Source: Halomonas sp. CUBES01 (lineage in GTDB: Bacteria > Pseudomonadota > Gammaproteobacteria > Pseudomonadales > Halomonadaceae). From it: a DNA stretch of 64,000 nucleotides. Location: contig NZ_JAJLLW010000003.1 in NCBI RefSeq assembly GCF_020991005.1, forward strand, positions 1 through 64,000, given 5' to 3'. The translations under genes and the position numbers were made by a program. Each line of letters starts with the position of its first letter. Position 1 is the stretch's first letter. A model generated the notes under the pieces. It had not been told where the DNA came from and did not search any database. It saw nothing but the letters and a program-made list of their open reading frames with translations. This document shows, piece after piece, positions 7,874 to 15,347 of the stretch.

Positions 7874-8748
7874 GCTGTCACCTCCTCGGCGTCAGCCGGT
7901 ACAAATGCGGACACATCGACCACGTTGCCCTCTACCACGATAGGGGTGCCCCGGTCTTGGTGCAGCCCACGGCCACAGGCAGCGCCCCCGGCAAAGTCCA
8001 GACGTTCTGGCTGCCAGACGGCCCCATCCACCAGGGTGCGCTTGAGCATGGCACCTGACTTGCTGACCTTGATGTATCCCTGACCAACGAGCCATAGCCG
8101 TGCCAGCAAGGCTTCGCCAGCACCCGGAATACCACGAGCATCATTGACCAGGAACCACACGCGAAAGCCACGCAAGCCGGTAAGGTCTTCCCCTGTCTTG
8201 CTGTTGATGATGTGGCTTGAGCTGGATGGAAACCATACGTAGCCAGCGCCTGCCAGCTCGGGCACGGCCTTCACCAGATACGTTAGAAACTCTTTCCGGT
8301 TCATGGGTTTCGCACCAGGCTCCGGGTCGTAGTCGATCATCCATAGACTCGGCCCGGTACACCACTCAATCATGCCCTTACCGCGATAACATACGCCTGT
8401 CGTGTTGCCATGCTTGGCACGCTTCTGGTACTTCTCCTTTGTGATCAGCTTCATTTCATCAGCAGGAGCTAAGCCGTACATCAGCGCATGGTGAGCATCA
8501 AGGGTGGGCAGAAACTCCGCGAAGTCTGTGAGACCGGTGAAAGATCGGCGTTCGCATTCTCCCCGGATCATTGCTCCGCCCGGTTGCTTCTCGAGTTTCC
8601 CATCCCTTAGAGAGAATCGTTTGCCGATTTTTGTGGGCTTTAGGGCTGTCACTACAGACAAGTCGAATGCGGTTTTGCTAGTATCTGCTTGGGCAATGTT
8701 TTTGATGGCCGCGTCTGCCTGGCGCGGCTTCTTTGTCTCTGCGTCCAT
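7870..8748 (-). CDS. Putative AEP-type primase / prim-pol of the element
   Basis: Protein of 292 residues with a pattern fitting the archaeo-eukaryotic primase fold. The metal-binding motif is DYD at 139-141 (WMIDYDPEPG). A serine-rich SSSSHI at 175-180 stands in for the sxH motif. A third motif, RLDFAGG, is at 249-255. This would prime or polymerise DNA for element replication. It starts in a TAATG overlap with the small gene upstream and ends in an ATGA overlap with the helicase gene. The assignment rests on motif spacing and context. A structure prediction would settle it. Confidence 0.6.
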   Translation of the reverse strand: MDAETKKPRQADAAIKNIAQADTSKTAFDLSVVTALKPTKIGKRFSLRDGKLEKQPGGAMIRGECERRSFTGLTDFAEFLPTLDAHHALMYGLAPADEMKLITKEKYQKRAKHGNTTGVCYRGKGMIEWCTGPSLWMIDYDPEPGAKPMNRKEFLTYLVKAVPELAGAGYVWFPSSSSHIINSKTGEDLTGLRGFRVWFLVNDARGIPGAGEALLARLWLVGQGYIKVSKSGAMLKRTLVDGAVWQPERLDFAGGAACGRGLHQDRGTPIVVEGNVVDVSAFVPADAEEVTA

Positions 8749-8969
8749 TAGTCGCCCTTAGCTGTATTCAGGTCCATGGCCAACGCCACCAGCATTTCTA
8801 TATGCTCAGTGGTGTACCCTTCGTCCTGCATTTCTTTGATTAAGCACACAAAGGCGTCACGTATTGCGCGTGCGTCATCTATCCCGTTGCTGGCGCTGTG
8901 AGCCTCCAGGACAGTTTGCAGCTCGTGGCGTAATTGCCGCATGTTGGGGATGGTGTAGTGGAGTTCCAT
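8748..8969 (-). CDS. Small element protein of unknown function
   Basis: Encodes 73 residues from the ATG at 8969, which overlaps the alpA stop as TAATG and has GGAGG upstream. A longer frame from 8996 would overlap alpA and has no ribosome site. The product is mostly helical and acidic (MRQLRHELQTVLEAH, then HIEMLVALAMDL). I recognise no family. Its place between AlpA and the primase, with overlaps on both sides, suggests an early replication or regulation factor of the element. Confidence 0.65.
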   Translation of the reverse strand: MELHYTIPNMRQLRHELQTVLEAHSASNGIDDARAIRDAFVCLIKEMQDEGYTTEHIEMLVALAMDLNTAKGD

Positions 8970-9154
8970 TAGGCGACCTCCTGGCGGGCTTCCCAATTTT
9001 CAAGGTCATCGATACGCCAGCGTTTGCAGTTGTCGCCCAGCTTCACTGATTTTGGAAAATCCCGTTCACGTGCCCAACGATGAATCGTGTTCCGGTGGAC
9101 AGCGTAGCGTTCGGCCACTTGGCGGTCGGTGAGGTACTTACTAGGTTCGTGCAT
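8969..9154 (-). CDS. alpA: AlpA-family transcriptional regulator / excisionase-like protein
   Basis: A 61-residue winged-helix protein of the MerR-like AlpA group. YLTDRQVAERYAVHRNTIHRW is split here by family hallmarks: the recognition helix region RNTIHRWARE and the terminal RWRIDDLENW. In P4-like satellites and Gram-negative PICIs, AlpA activates the element's operon and may promote excision. It is the first gene of a tightly overlapped run (alpA, small gene, primase, helicase, HTH gene), so it probably controls its own operon. The ribosome site is weak. The region upstream contains strong dyads at 9215-9258. Confidence 0.9.
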   Translation of the reverse strand: MHEPSKYLTDRQVAERYAVHRNTIHRWARERDFPKSVKLGDNCKRWRIDDLENWEARQEVA

Positions 9155-9214
9155 GACAGCGCGCCTTGGTTATGGGTTCGCTGTCATGATGCGGATTGGT
9201 TGGTCAAACGTGGT

Positions 9215-9236
9215 GGTACCTACCATGGTAGGTACC
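9215..9236. promoter_or_regulatory. Perfect 22-bp palindrome in the alpA upstream region
   Basis: The half-site GGTACCTACCA is followed at once by its exact reverse complement, with no spacer. It lies 61 nt upstream of alpA and about 95 nt upstream of the plus-strand gene at 9332. It could be a regulator's operator or part of the element's replication origin. Confidence 0.6.
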
Positions 9237-9241
9237 GGGTT

Positions 9242-9258
9242 GCTAGCGTCACGCTAGC
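9242..9258. repeat. Second dyad next to the palindrome
   Basis: GCTAGCG (9242-9248) and CGCTAGC (9252-9258) are complementary around TCA, with outer CCGGG/CCCGG bases extending the pairing loosely. It lies 5 nt from the 22-bp palindrome. Together they make the most structured spot in the element. Confidence 0.55.
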
Positions 9259-9331
9259 CCGGTTTGCAATCCAGCACATAAATAGGGAAGATGCTTTAAT
9301 ATAAGATTCACTAATTTAAAAGAAGACTTAA

Positions 9332-9682
9332 ATGAAGAGATCATGCGCGCAGTTCTTGTTTATAGCCCTACTGGCCTCTGGTTACTCGACTATAGCCTTG
9401 TCTGAAGATTCTGGGTTTACCCATTGTGACTATATGAAAAAGATGTCGGAGACAATATTAAGTACTCGATACCTTTACGATAACTTAGGCAAAAGCATTG
9501 ATGATCACATGAATGAGCATGACGACGGTGAGCCCGGACTAAGCGTTGAGGAGAGGCTTGTTTTAAGGGCCTACGATCAGCCTTCTTTGCATTCCAGTGA
9601 TGTGGACGGTCGAGTGGAGGGGGCGAAGCGATTCAGCTATATGATTTATTCCGAGTGCTTGGATGGGGATTGGGGCGAGTAA
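9332..9682 (+). CDS. Small exported protein of unknown function, element cargo
   Basis: Encodes 116 residues with an N-terminal signal peptide (KRSCAQFLFIALLASGYSTIALS) to about residue 24. The mature part has a Cys near each end (THCDYMKKM and YSECLDGD), which may form a disulfide. It is acidic. It is the only plus-strand gene of the element and its codon use is AT-richer than the chromosome, so it was probably added separately. I do not recognise the family. The gap 9683-9899 after it shows nothing recognisable. Confidence 0.6.
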   Translation: MKRSCAQFLFIALLASGYSTIALSEDSGFTHCDYMKKMSETILSTRYLYDNLGKSIDDHMNEHDDGEPGLSVEERLVLRAYDQPSLHSSDVDGRVEGAKRFSYMIYSECLDGDWGE

Positions 9683-9899
9683 CCATAAATTCGTAACTCA
9701 AGGGTAGGCAAGCTGCACCTGAGTTGCGGATAGTACTACGCTGTCAGTGCCCGGAAAACGGTGACTGAGCGTGTTGATCTCGCCCACACACTGAATAATC
9801 CCAATTCCTCCGTCAAAGCGCTGACATGCGTCAGCTTGGCAGTTTTGCTGATACGCTGGTGCCACTGATAAGTTTGTCAGACATCAAGCGCTAGACAGT

Positions 9900-10748
9900 T
9901 TATAGGCCGATGGCCGCCCACTGTTCGACTTTGGGCAATGGCAGTCCATGGTCCCGCAATAGTCCGGCGAGAACGCGGCGGATCTCAGCAGGCTTAGCAT
10001 CATCCAGCTGCTTTCCATGGCAGCAGGCCGCATAGATGAACATAGCTAACGCTGCTTTCGATGCGTCCCCTTTTAATGTTTCCGGGTACTCGATTTCTCC
10101 CCCTCGCCGTTCCGCTTTTAAAGCGCGGCGCAAGGTTTTCTCGCTCAGCACATCAGCGATCCCTGATTCTTGCAGCTCTTTGAGTAGTTTGGGCACGGAG
10201 TAGCTCTCCGCCCCTCCCGCCCAAGCCAGTCGAAGAGCTGCCACGTAGTATGCATCATTTGGCTCCGGGTTGGGCTTGCAGCTCTTGAGTTCATACTTCT
10301 GGTCAGAGCTATCAGCTAGCCAGAACGGCAGCGTTCCCCCCTCACTTTCTAACCAGCGTGCCAGCTCTTTCCGGTCAATGACGAAAAAAATGTTTTGTGA
10401 CCGAACCTCAAATACATTCTCAAGTCGTGCAGCTTCGCACACCGACAGTGGCGACCAACGCCCGTTGCTCCTCCAGACGCCAACGGTGCCGGGTTTGCTA
10501 TCAATCGACACGGCCAAGTCTCCGGTCATAGCAGTGCGCACCAGTCGCTCACGCCAGACTTGCGATGCGGTGGTAAATGCTGGCTCGCGCCAGGCTTCTC
10601 CCACGGTGACGTTCTCTGGTTCCTTCGCTTCAATGCTCGCGGGATCGGCACCTGCCAGCAGCAGGGCAGCAGTATCGATGAAGTAGTGCGAGCGCCCAGA
10701 CCAATGTGTATCGGCAGGCGATAGTGGCTGGATAATTGCGGATCTCAT
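9900..10748 (-). CDS. Unknown protein coupled to the integrase
   Basis: From the ATG at 10748, which overlaps the integrase stop as ATGA and has GGGAGG upstream, it encodes 282 residues. A longer frame to 10817 has no such support. The protein begins with an HWSGRSHYFIDTAALLLAG segment. The middle is a mixed alpha/beta region, and the C-terminal third is helical and charged (LKELQESGIADVLSEKTLRRAL). I see no catalytic signature and do not recognise a family. Tight coupling to int suggests a role in integration, excision control or element maintenance. This slot also often holds accessory or defence cargo, which is inference. Confidence 0.7.
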   Translation of the reverse strand: MRSAIIQPLSPADTHWSGRSHYFIDTAALLLAGADPASIEAKEPENVTVGEAWREPAFTTASQVWRERLVRTAMTGDLAVSIDSKPGTVGVWRSNGRWSPLSVCEAARLENVFEVRSQNIFFVIDRKELARWLESEGGTLPFWLADSSDQKYELKSCKPNPEPNDAYYVAALRLAWAGGAESYSVPKLLKELQESGIADVLSEKTLRRALKAERRGGEIEYPETLKGDASKAALAMFIYAACCHGKQLDDAKPAEIRRVLAGLLRDHGLPLPKVEQWAAIGL

Positions 10749-11983
10749 CGACTGGCCTCCCGTATAGGTGTCACAGCAGCGGCTGGCGCGGCGGTGCTGG
10801 CGCAATAGTCGGCCCATTGCTCCATCAATCGACGGCGCTTGTCTAACATGTCGCCGCGACGGTAGGCGGCTTCAGCGCTATTTTTGATCGTATGCGCCAG
10901 CGCCATTTCAGCGACATGGTGGGGAGTGCTTGTTTGTTCAGCTGTCCAGTCGCGGAACGTGGACCGGAAACCGTGAACGGTAACGTCCACTCCCATGCGT
11001 TTAAGCACGGACGACATGCCCGCGTCAGAAAGCTGGCCAAGCCTTGGCGCGGGAAATACAAGGTTTATGCCTTCGTGGCGCGGTAGGTCTTTGAGTAATT
11101 TAATCGCGGCGGCGGGAAGTGGAACGCGGTGCTCACGACCGGTTTTCATGCGTTCGCCGGGGACAGTCCAGATACCTGCAGCCAAGTCGATTTCATCCCA
11201 AGTAGCGCCTCGTACCTCGCCAGATCGTGCGGCTGTCAGGATGGTGAATTCCAGAGCGCGGGCGGCTGTACCGTTACGCCTGCGTAATTCATGCATAAAG
11301 GCGGCGATTTCGTGATAGGGCAGGGCTTTGTGGTGCGCTACTTTGGCGACTTTTGACGGCTTTGGAAGGATAGCGTCCAGGTTGCCGCGCCAGCGTGCGG
11401 GGTTATCTCCATCCCGGTAGCCGCGAGCAATCGCCCAGGCCATTACCGTTTCAATTCGCTGGCGCACACGTGTCATGGTTTCCGTCTTGGTTGTCCAATG
11501 TGGCTCTAACACGTTGACTATGTGGGCTAGCTCAATTTCTCCCACCGCTAATTTGCCCAGCTCAGGGCTCGCATAGGTGGCTAATGTCGTTTCCCATTGC
11601 TTGGCGTGCTTAGCGTTGCGCGCTTCTTGACGCTTTACCTCAATAACGGCGGCAGTGCATTGATCGAAGGTCATCAGTTTTTGCTGTTCGGCAATTAACG
11701 CGCGGCGTGCGGCTTGGCGCTGTTCAATTGGATCTTCGCCCTCTAGAAGTCGCTTACGTGCTTCGCGAGCAGCTTCGCGGGCATCGGCTAGCCCTATGTC
11801 CGGGTAGCCACCCAGCCCCATTTCACGGCGGCGTTTGCCTACTAGTGTGCGAAGTATCCAGGATCGCCCGGCGCCCGGTGTTACTTGCAGATATAGCCCG
11901 CTTACGCCACCCACTGCATGACGCCCTGGTTCTGATAGGCGTTTTACTTCTATAGCTGATAGCTCTCGTGCTTTCTTTGGCAT
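10745..11983 (-). CDS. int: P4-type tyrosine integrase
   Basis: Site-specific recombinase of 412 residues. The N-terminal arm-binding domain of the DUF4102 type covers about 1-95 (GVSGLYLQVTPGAGRSW). A core-binding domain covers about 100-200, and the catalytic domain about 215-390. Catalytic residues visible are R253 (AARSGE), H337 and R340 (HGFR), H364 (LAH) and the nucleophile Y374. GGAGG lies 7 nt upstream of the ATG. The gene starts 144 nt from the attR repeat and reads into the element. It should act on the 3' end of tRNA-Ser. Confidence 0.96.
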   Translation of the reverse strand: MPKKARELSAIEVKRLSEPGRHAVGGVSGLYLQVTPGAGRSWILRTLVGKRRREMGLGGYPDIGLADAREAAREARKRLLEGEDPIEQRQAARRALIAEQQKLMTFDQCTAAVIEVKRQEARNAKHAKQWETTLATYASPELGKLAVGEIELAHIVNVLEPHWTTKTETMTRVRQRIETVMAWAIARGYRDGDNPARWRGNLDAILPKPSKVAKVAHHKALPYHEIAAFMHELRRRNGTAARALEFTILTAARSGEVRGATWDEIDLAAGIWTVPGERMKTGREHRVPLPAAAIKLLKDLPRHEGINLVFPAPRLGQLSDAGMSSVLKRMGVDVTVHGFRSTFRDWTAEQTSTPHHVAEMALAHTIKNSAEAAYRRGDMLDKRRRLMEQWADYCASTAAPAAAVTPIREASR

Positions 11984-12024
11984 CTTATGCCCTCCAAAGT
12001 ACCCACCATAAATGATATTGTTGG

Positions 12025-12053
12025 ATGATAAGGTGTAGGGCGATATGATGCAA
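12025..12053 (-). promoter_or_regulatory. Possible integrase promoter
   Basis: On the minus strand TTGCAT (12053-12048) and TATCAT (12030-12025) are separated by 17 nt, about 40 nt upstream of the int start, in an AT-rich stretch next to attR. The -10 matches 5 of 6 consensus bases and the -35 only 3 of 6. Confidence 0.4.
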
Positions 12054-12126
12054 TAATAAGGTTAAAGTATTGTTATATAAAGATTTATGTTTTTGGATGG
12101 TGCGCGCTGAGACTGATTGGGTCGGA

Positions 12127-12140
12127 CTCCTCCTCCGCCA
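12127..12140. repeat. attR-type direct repeat
   Basis: Exact 14-bp copy of the tRNA-Ser 3' end including CCA. Upstream bases GGGTCGGA loosely resemble the T-arm, so the homology may extend imperfectly. It is the right edge of the element. Confidence 0.9.
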
Positions 12141-12148
12141 AGAATGCC

Positions 12149-12183
12149 AAAAGCCTGCCGAGATAACTCGGCAGGCTTTTTTA
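12149..12183 (+). terminator. Original tRNA-Ser terminator, stranded by integration
   Basis: Perfect 14-bp stem from 12149-12162 to 12167-12180 with loop ATAA, ending in a T-run. It lies 9 nt after attR, the same distance as the new terminator from the intact tRNA. Before integration it would have followed tRNA-Ser directly. Confidence 0.88.
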
Positions 12184-12314
12184 ATGCAGGTATCTTTGTT
12201 ATGGCTACCTGGCGTTATCCGCCAGTCAGGCCACTATTTATTATCATTCAACCTTGTTAATTGGCAGCGCGATAGGCGTATCATGGCGCCAGCGAACAAG
12301 GAGAGTGGCCAACC

Positions 12315-13241
12315 ATGGTTCGATATCGCGAATTCCTTAGTGCCGTCGTCCTGTTGCTGCCCAGACTGGCCCACTTCGCATGGCGCGTGCTGTGCAATTT
12401 TCTCAAGAACCGTGGCATTCTGCTGGCTGGCGGGGTGGGCTACAATATTTTGCTGTCCATCGTGCCGCTTTTTGCGTTGCTGGTCGTGATGCTGACGCAA
12501 GTCGTGGACGAGCAGCATCTGCTTAACGTGTTAGCCGTACAAGTTCGCCACCTGACTCCGGCGCACGCCGAAGTGCTGTTGGAAGCCGTCCGCAGCCTGC
12601 TGGATTCCCGCGATGTGATCGGCATCTTCGTTTTCCCCATCATGTTGCTGTTCAGTTCGTTCGCCTTTCGGATGCTCGAGGATGCCTTGGCGATCATCTT
12701 CCATGCACCTGAAACGCCGCATGTCAGGCGCAGCGCCTGGGTGTCCGTGATGCTGCCTTACGCCTTCATGCTGGTGCTGGGCGCGGGGCTGTTGGCATTG
12801 ACCCTGGTGGTTACTCTGGCCAGTTCGCTCAATGCGTTGGTGCTGGCCATCTTTGAGCGGGAGCTGCCGCTGGCGCGGTTTTCTGAACCGGTGCTTAACC
12901 TGATCAGTTTTGGCGGGGTGTTCCTGTTGTTCAGCGCCATCTACAAGGTGCTTCCAGTCGTGAAGATCGCACTACGGCGCGCCGTGGTGGGCGGGTTTGT
13001 GGCGGCGCTGCTATGGGAAGGCGCGCGGCTGCTGTTGGTCTACTATTTCACCCATCTTTCGTTCGTCAACGCCGTTTACGGCTCCCTGGCAACCCTGGTG
13101 ATTGTGCTGCTTAGCCTGGAGATCGGCGCGATTATTGTCCTGCTGGGCGCCCAGGTAATCGCCGAACTGGAGCGAAATACTCGCCTCAGCCTGCCGTGGT
13201 ATGCCGACCCTGATCACCACGCCATCACCCGGATTGATTAA
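12315..13241 (+). CDS. yihY: YihY/BrkB-family inner-membrane protein
   Basis: Integral membrane protein of 308 residues, the usual length for the UPF0761 YihY family. It has about six transmembrane segments. The motif GGVGYNILLSIVPLFALLVV near residues 38-57 is characteristic. The later segments contain the typical LWEGARLLLVYYFTHLS and NAVYGSLATLVIVLLSL. The family was once linked to RNase BN, but that activity belongs to another protein and its function is unknown. An AAGGAG lies 11 nt before the ATG. It is the first chromosomal gene after the element. Confidence 0.9.
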   Translation: MVRYREFLSAVVLLLPRLAHFAWRVLCNFLKNRGILLAGGVGYNILLSIVPLFALLVVMLTQVVDEQHLLNVLAVQVRHLTPAHAEVLLEAVRSLLDSRDVIGIFVFPIMLLFSSFAFRMLEDALAIIFHAPETPHVRRSAWVSVMLPYAFMLVLGAGLLALTLVVTLASSLNALVLAIFERELPLARFSEPVLNLISFGGVFLLFSAIYKVLPVVKIALRRAVVGGFVAALLWEGARLLLVYYFTHLSFVNAVYGSLATLVIVLLSLEIGAIIVLLGAQVIAELERNTRLSLPWYADPDHHAITRID

Positions 13242-13407
13242 TACGCCAGGTTAGTCTGCCGTCAGCGAGTGCTGGAAGTGCTTGAATTCAATCATGGGGG
13301 TAAGGCCCCTAATGGTAGAGGGGCGGGTATCTTTCTTACGGCACTTGTGGGTAGGCCGTTAAGGCGCGCAAGATGGATGACAACGTTCTAAATGGAGTTC
13401 TCGCACA

Positions 13408-14373
13408 ATGCGTGTTTTCGCCAACCCGGTTGGAACCGGTAGTCTCTGGTTTGACAACCTCAACACGGCAGACGGTACCCCGGTTGCCTACGACCCCCAG
13501 GCGCGGGCCTTTCTGCCGATGCCGCCTTTTTGTGCCAACCGGGAACGCATCGGCTGTAACTGGATTGCGCCGGAAGAGGGTGCCTTTTGCCGCTCTTGCG
13601 CCATGACGGCCCTGGCCCCAGATCCCACCATCCCCGATGCCATTTCCAACTGGGCGAAGACCGAAGCGGCCAAGCGTTGGGTTCTGGATAACCTCGGGCG
13701 CTGGCATTGGTTCCGCCCGGAAGACCCCGGGGCGCCGCCGGTATTCCATCTGTTGGCGGAAGGCCCTACACCGGTACCCATGGGGCATGTCGAGGGGATC
13801 GTAACGATTAGCGTGGCGGAAGTGGATCCCGTATTGGTTGCTACGCGTCGCGAGGCGCTGGAGGAACCTTATCGAACCATGATCGGCCATATGCGCCATG
13901 AAATCGCCCACATGTTGTGGTGGAGACTGAGCCTGCGCGAGGATTTTCTTGACGCCTTTCGCGCCATGTTCGGTGACGAGCGGATCGATTACCCGGCTGC
14001 GCTTCGCTATCACTACGAAAACGGACCACCGCCGGAATGGAAACAACACTATCTGACCAGCTATGCCTCGGCGCACCCCCACGAAGACTGGGCGGAAACG
14101 GCCGCGCACCTGCTGCACCTGACCGACATTGCCGACAGCTTTGTCGCCACGGGGCTGTCATCGCCGCAAATACCCAGCACGGGGTGGGATCCCTATTCAG
14201 AACCTGATGCACAGCAGTTGATTCATATTGCGGCGTCACTCACTGTAGGGGTCAATCATATCAATCGCTCCATGGGCCTTTCAGATCTTTATCCGTTTGT
14301 GCTTTCTGAGCATGCCCGCCATAAGCTCGCGTTCGTGCATAACTGGTTGCGCCGCGGCGCCCAGGGGCTTTAG
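13408..14373 (+). CDS. Putative zinc-binding metallopeptidase with N-terminal zinc ribbon
   Basis: Protein of 321 residues of the bacterial putative zinc metallopeptidase family (PF15887-like, recalled from sequence features). The N terminus has four cysteines spaced as a zinc ribbon (C42, C50, C61, C64). The zincin motif HEIAH is at 164-168, and a downstream acidic motif, PHEDWAET, could supply the third ligand. No signal peptide is seen, so it is probably cytoplasmic. A GGAG site is present 11 nt before the ATG. It converges on another zincin-like protein gene, 14 nt away. The substrate is unknown. Confidence 0.8.
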   Translation: MRVFANPVGTGSLWFDNLNTADGTPVAYDPQARAFLPMPPFCANRERIGCNWIAPEEGAFCRSCAMTALAPDPTIPDAISNWAKTEAAKRWVLDNLGRWHWFRPEDPGAPPVFHLLAEGPTPVPMGHVEGIVTISVAEVDPVLVATRREALEEPYRTMIGHMRHEIAHMLWWRLSLREDFLDAFRAMFGDERIDYPAALRYHYENGPPPEWKQHYLTSYASAHPHEDWAETAAHLLHLTDIADSFVATGLSSPQIPSTGWDPYSEPDAQQLIHIAASLTVGVNHINRSMGLSDLYPFVLSEHARHKLAFVHNWLRRGAQGL

Positions 14374-14387
14374 TCGCCCCGCCTGGT

Positions 14388-15218
14388 TTAGGCGCTGGGC
14401 GCGGTTTCCCGCCGCAGCGCCTCGCCAAGTGACGAAAAATACGTGCCGAATCGCCGGTTGATCCGCTCACGCTGCTCGCCTTGGGGGTAAAGCCCGCGTT
14501 CCGCCTCTGGTGAGGCTTTGCTGCCCTTGACCAGAAAGTGGTTGGTGATGTTGGCGTCTTGCACAAAGGCTTCAAACGCCCGGGCGCAGAGCTCTTCAGG
14601 GCGGCTGTAATAAAGCTGGCCAAGCTGTTTATCCATTGCCGCGGAGTGCTTGAACAGCTCGCTCGGCTGGTCGCCCTCGGGCTGGAGCAGCACGGCCTTG
14701 AAGCATTGCCAAAGGCGCTGATTCAGCGGGTGGGCGATCGCCGAGGCATCCGCCAGCCAGGCAGCGGAGGCGAACATGCCAACGGGCAGGGCGCGAAAGC
14801 ACTTGCCGGCAATATAGTGATCAAAGGCATGGAACCACTCGTGGGCGATGCTCCCCGGGCCTGCGTTTTTGGCCAGCGCAAAGCTGCGCTGGCGGGGGTC
14901 GTAATGGGCCGAGACCCCGGGGCGACCGCCGCTGCCGTACTGCAACGCCAGCGAGCCACGCAGCGAGATGAGTGTCTCCGTCCCTTCCAGTATCATCATC
15001 AAGTCGCATAGCGCATCGTGGAACAGCGTTGCCGCCCGATCACGCTCGACGTTTGTCACCCAACGGCCAATCTCGATAGAACGGAAATCAAACTGGCGGC
15101 GAATCGACGCAAAGCTACTGGCGTGCTCCAGTCGGTGCGCTGGCCCGTTTCGATAAAACTCACGTGCGTTAATGCTCACGGGAACTCTCGGTGTGATGTA
15201 AGTGGTGTGTTTATCCAT
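14388..15218 (-). CDS. CLCA_X-family zincin-like protein
   Basis: Protein of 276 residues with the zincin-type motif HEWFH (in GSIAHEWFHAFDHY), preceded by a region with R- and Y-rich strands (LQYGSGGRPGVSAHYDPRQ is split by family positions). It resembles proteins annotated as CLCA_X family, related to domains found in toxin-associated or LPD families. A frame can be extended to a TTG at 15263. The ATG at 15218 gives a more ordinary start, but neither has a good ribosome site. It faces the metallopeptidase gene at 13408-14373. Function unknown. Confidence 0.65.
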   Translation of the reverse strand: MDKHTTYITPRVPVSINAREFYRNGPAHRLEHASSFASIRRQFDFRSIEIGRWVTNVERDRAATLFHDALCDLMMILEGTETLISLRGSLALQYGSGGRPGVSAHYDPRQRSFALAKNAGPGSIAHEWFHAFDHYIAGKCFRALPVGMFASAAWLADASAIAHPLNQRLWQCFKAVLLQPEGDQPSELFKHSAAMDKQLGQLYYSRPEELCARAFEAFVQDANITNHFLVKGSKASPEAERGLYPQGEQRERINRRFGTYFSSLGEALRRETAPSA

Positions 15219-15347
15219 GCTACAGCGGCGACATCTGGTTTGCGGGGTTCGCCCATGCCACAATCTATCTTAATACCGTAAGTCACGTTTGCCGATAAAG
15301 TGGCCGTGAGTGACGTTAGCAAATTCGATTGTCCAGTAAGGAATGTA

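Larger units (their letters stand above)
4180..12140. mobile_element. Phage-satellite-like integrated element (P4/PICI type) in tRNA-Ser
   Basis: About 7.95 kb between the 14-bp repeats. On the minus strand, from right to left, it carries the integrase, an unknown gene, AlpA, a small protein, a primase, a helicase, a broken HTH gene and a DUF1566 protein. One secreted protein gene lies on the plus strand. This int-alpA-primase-helicase order is the backbone of P4-like satellites and Gram-negative PICIs. I see no capsid, portal, terminase large subunit or tail gene, and no conjugation gene, so any horizontal movement would need a helper. The integrase is at the end away from the intact tRNA. 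Confidence 0.85.

Noticed and set aside
13336..14118. Antisense frame over the metallopeptidase gene
   Set aside because: The plus-strand protein has a zinc ribbon and HEIAH motif. The antisense frame has neither motif nor start signal.
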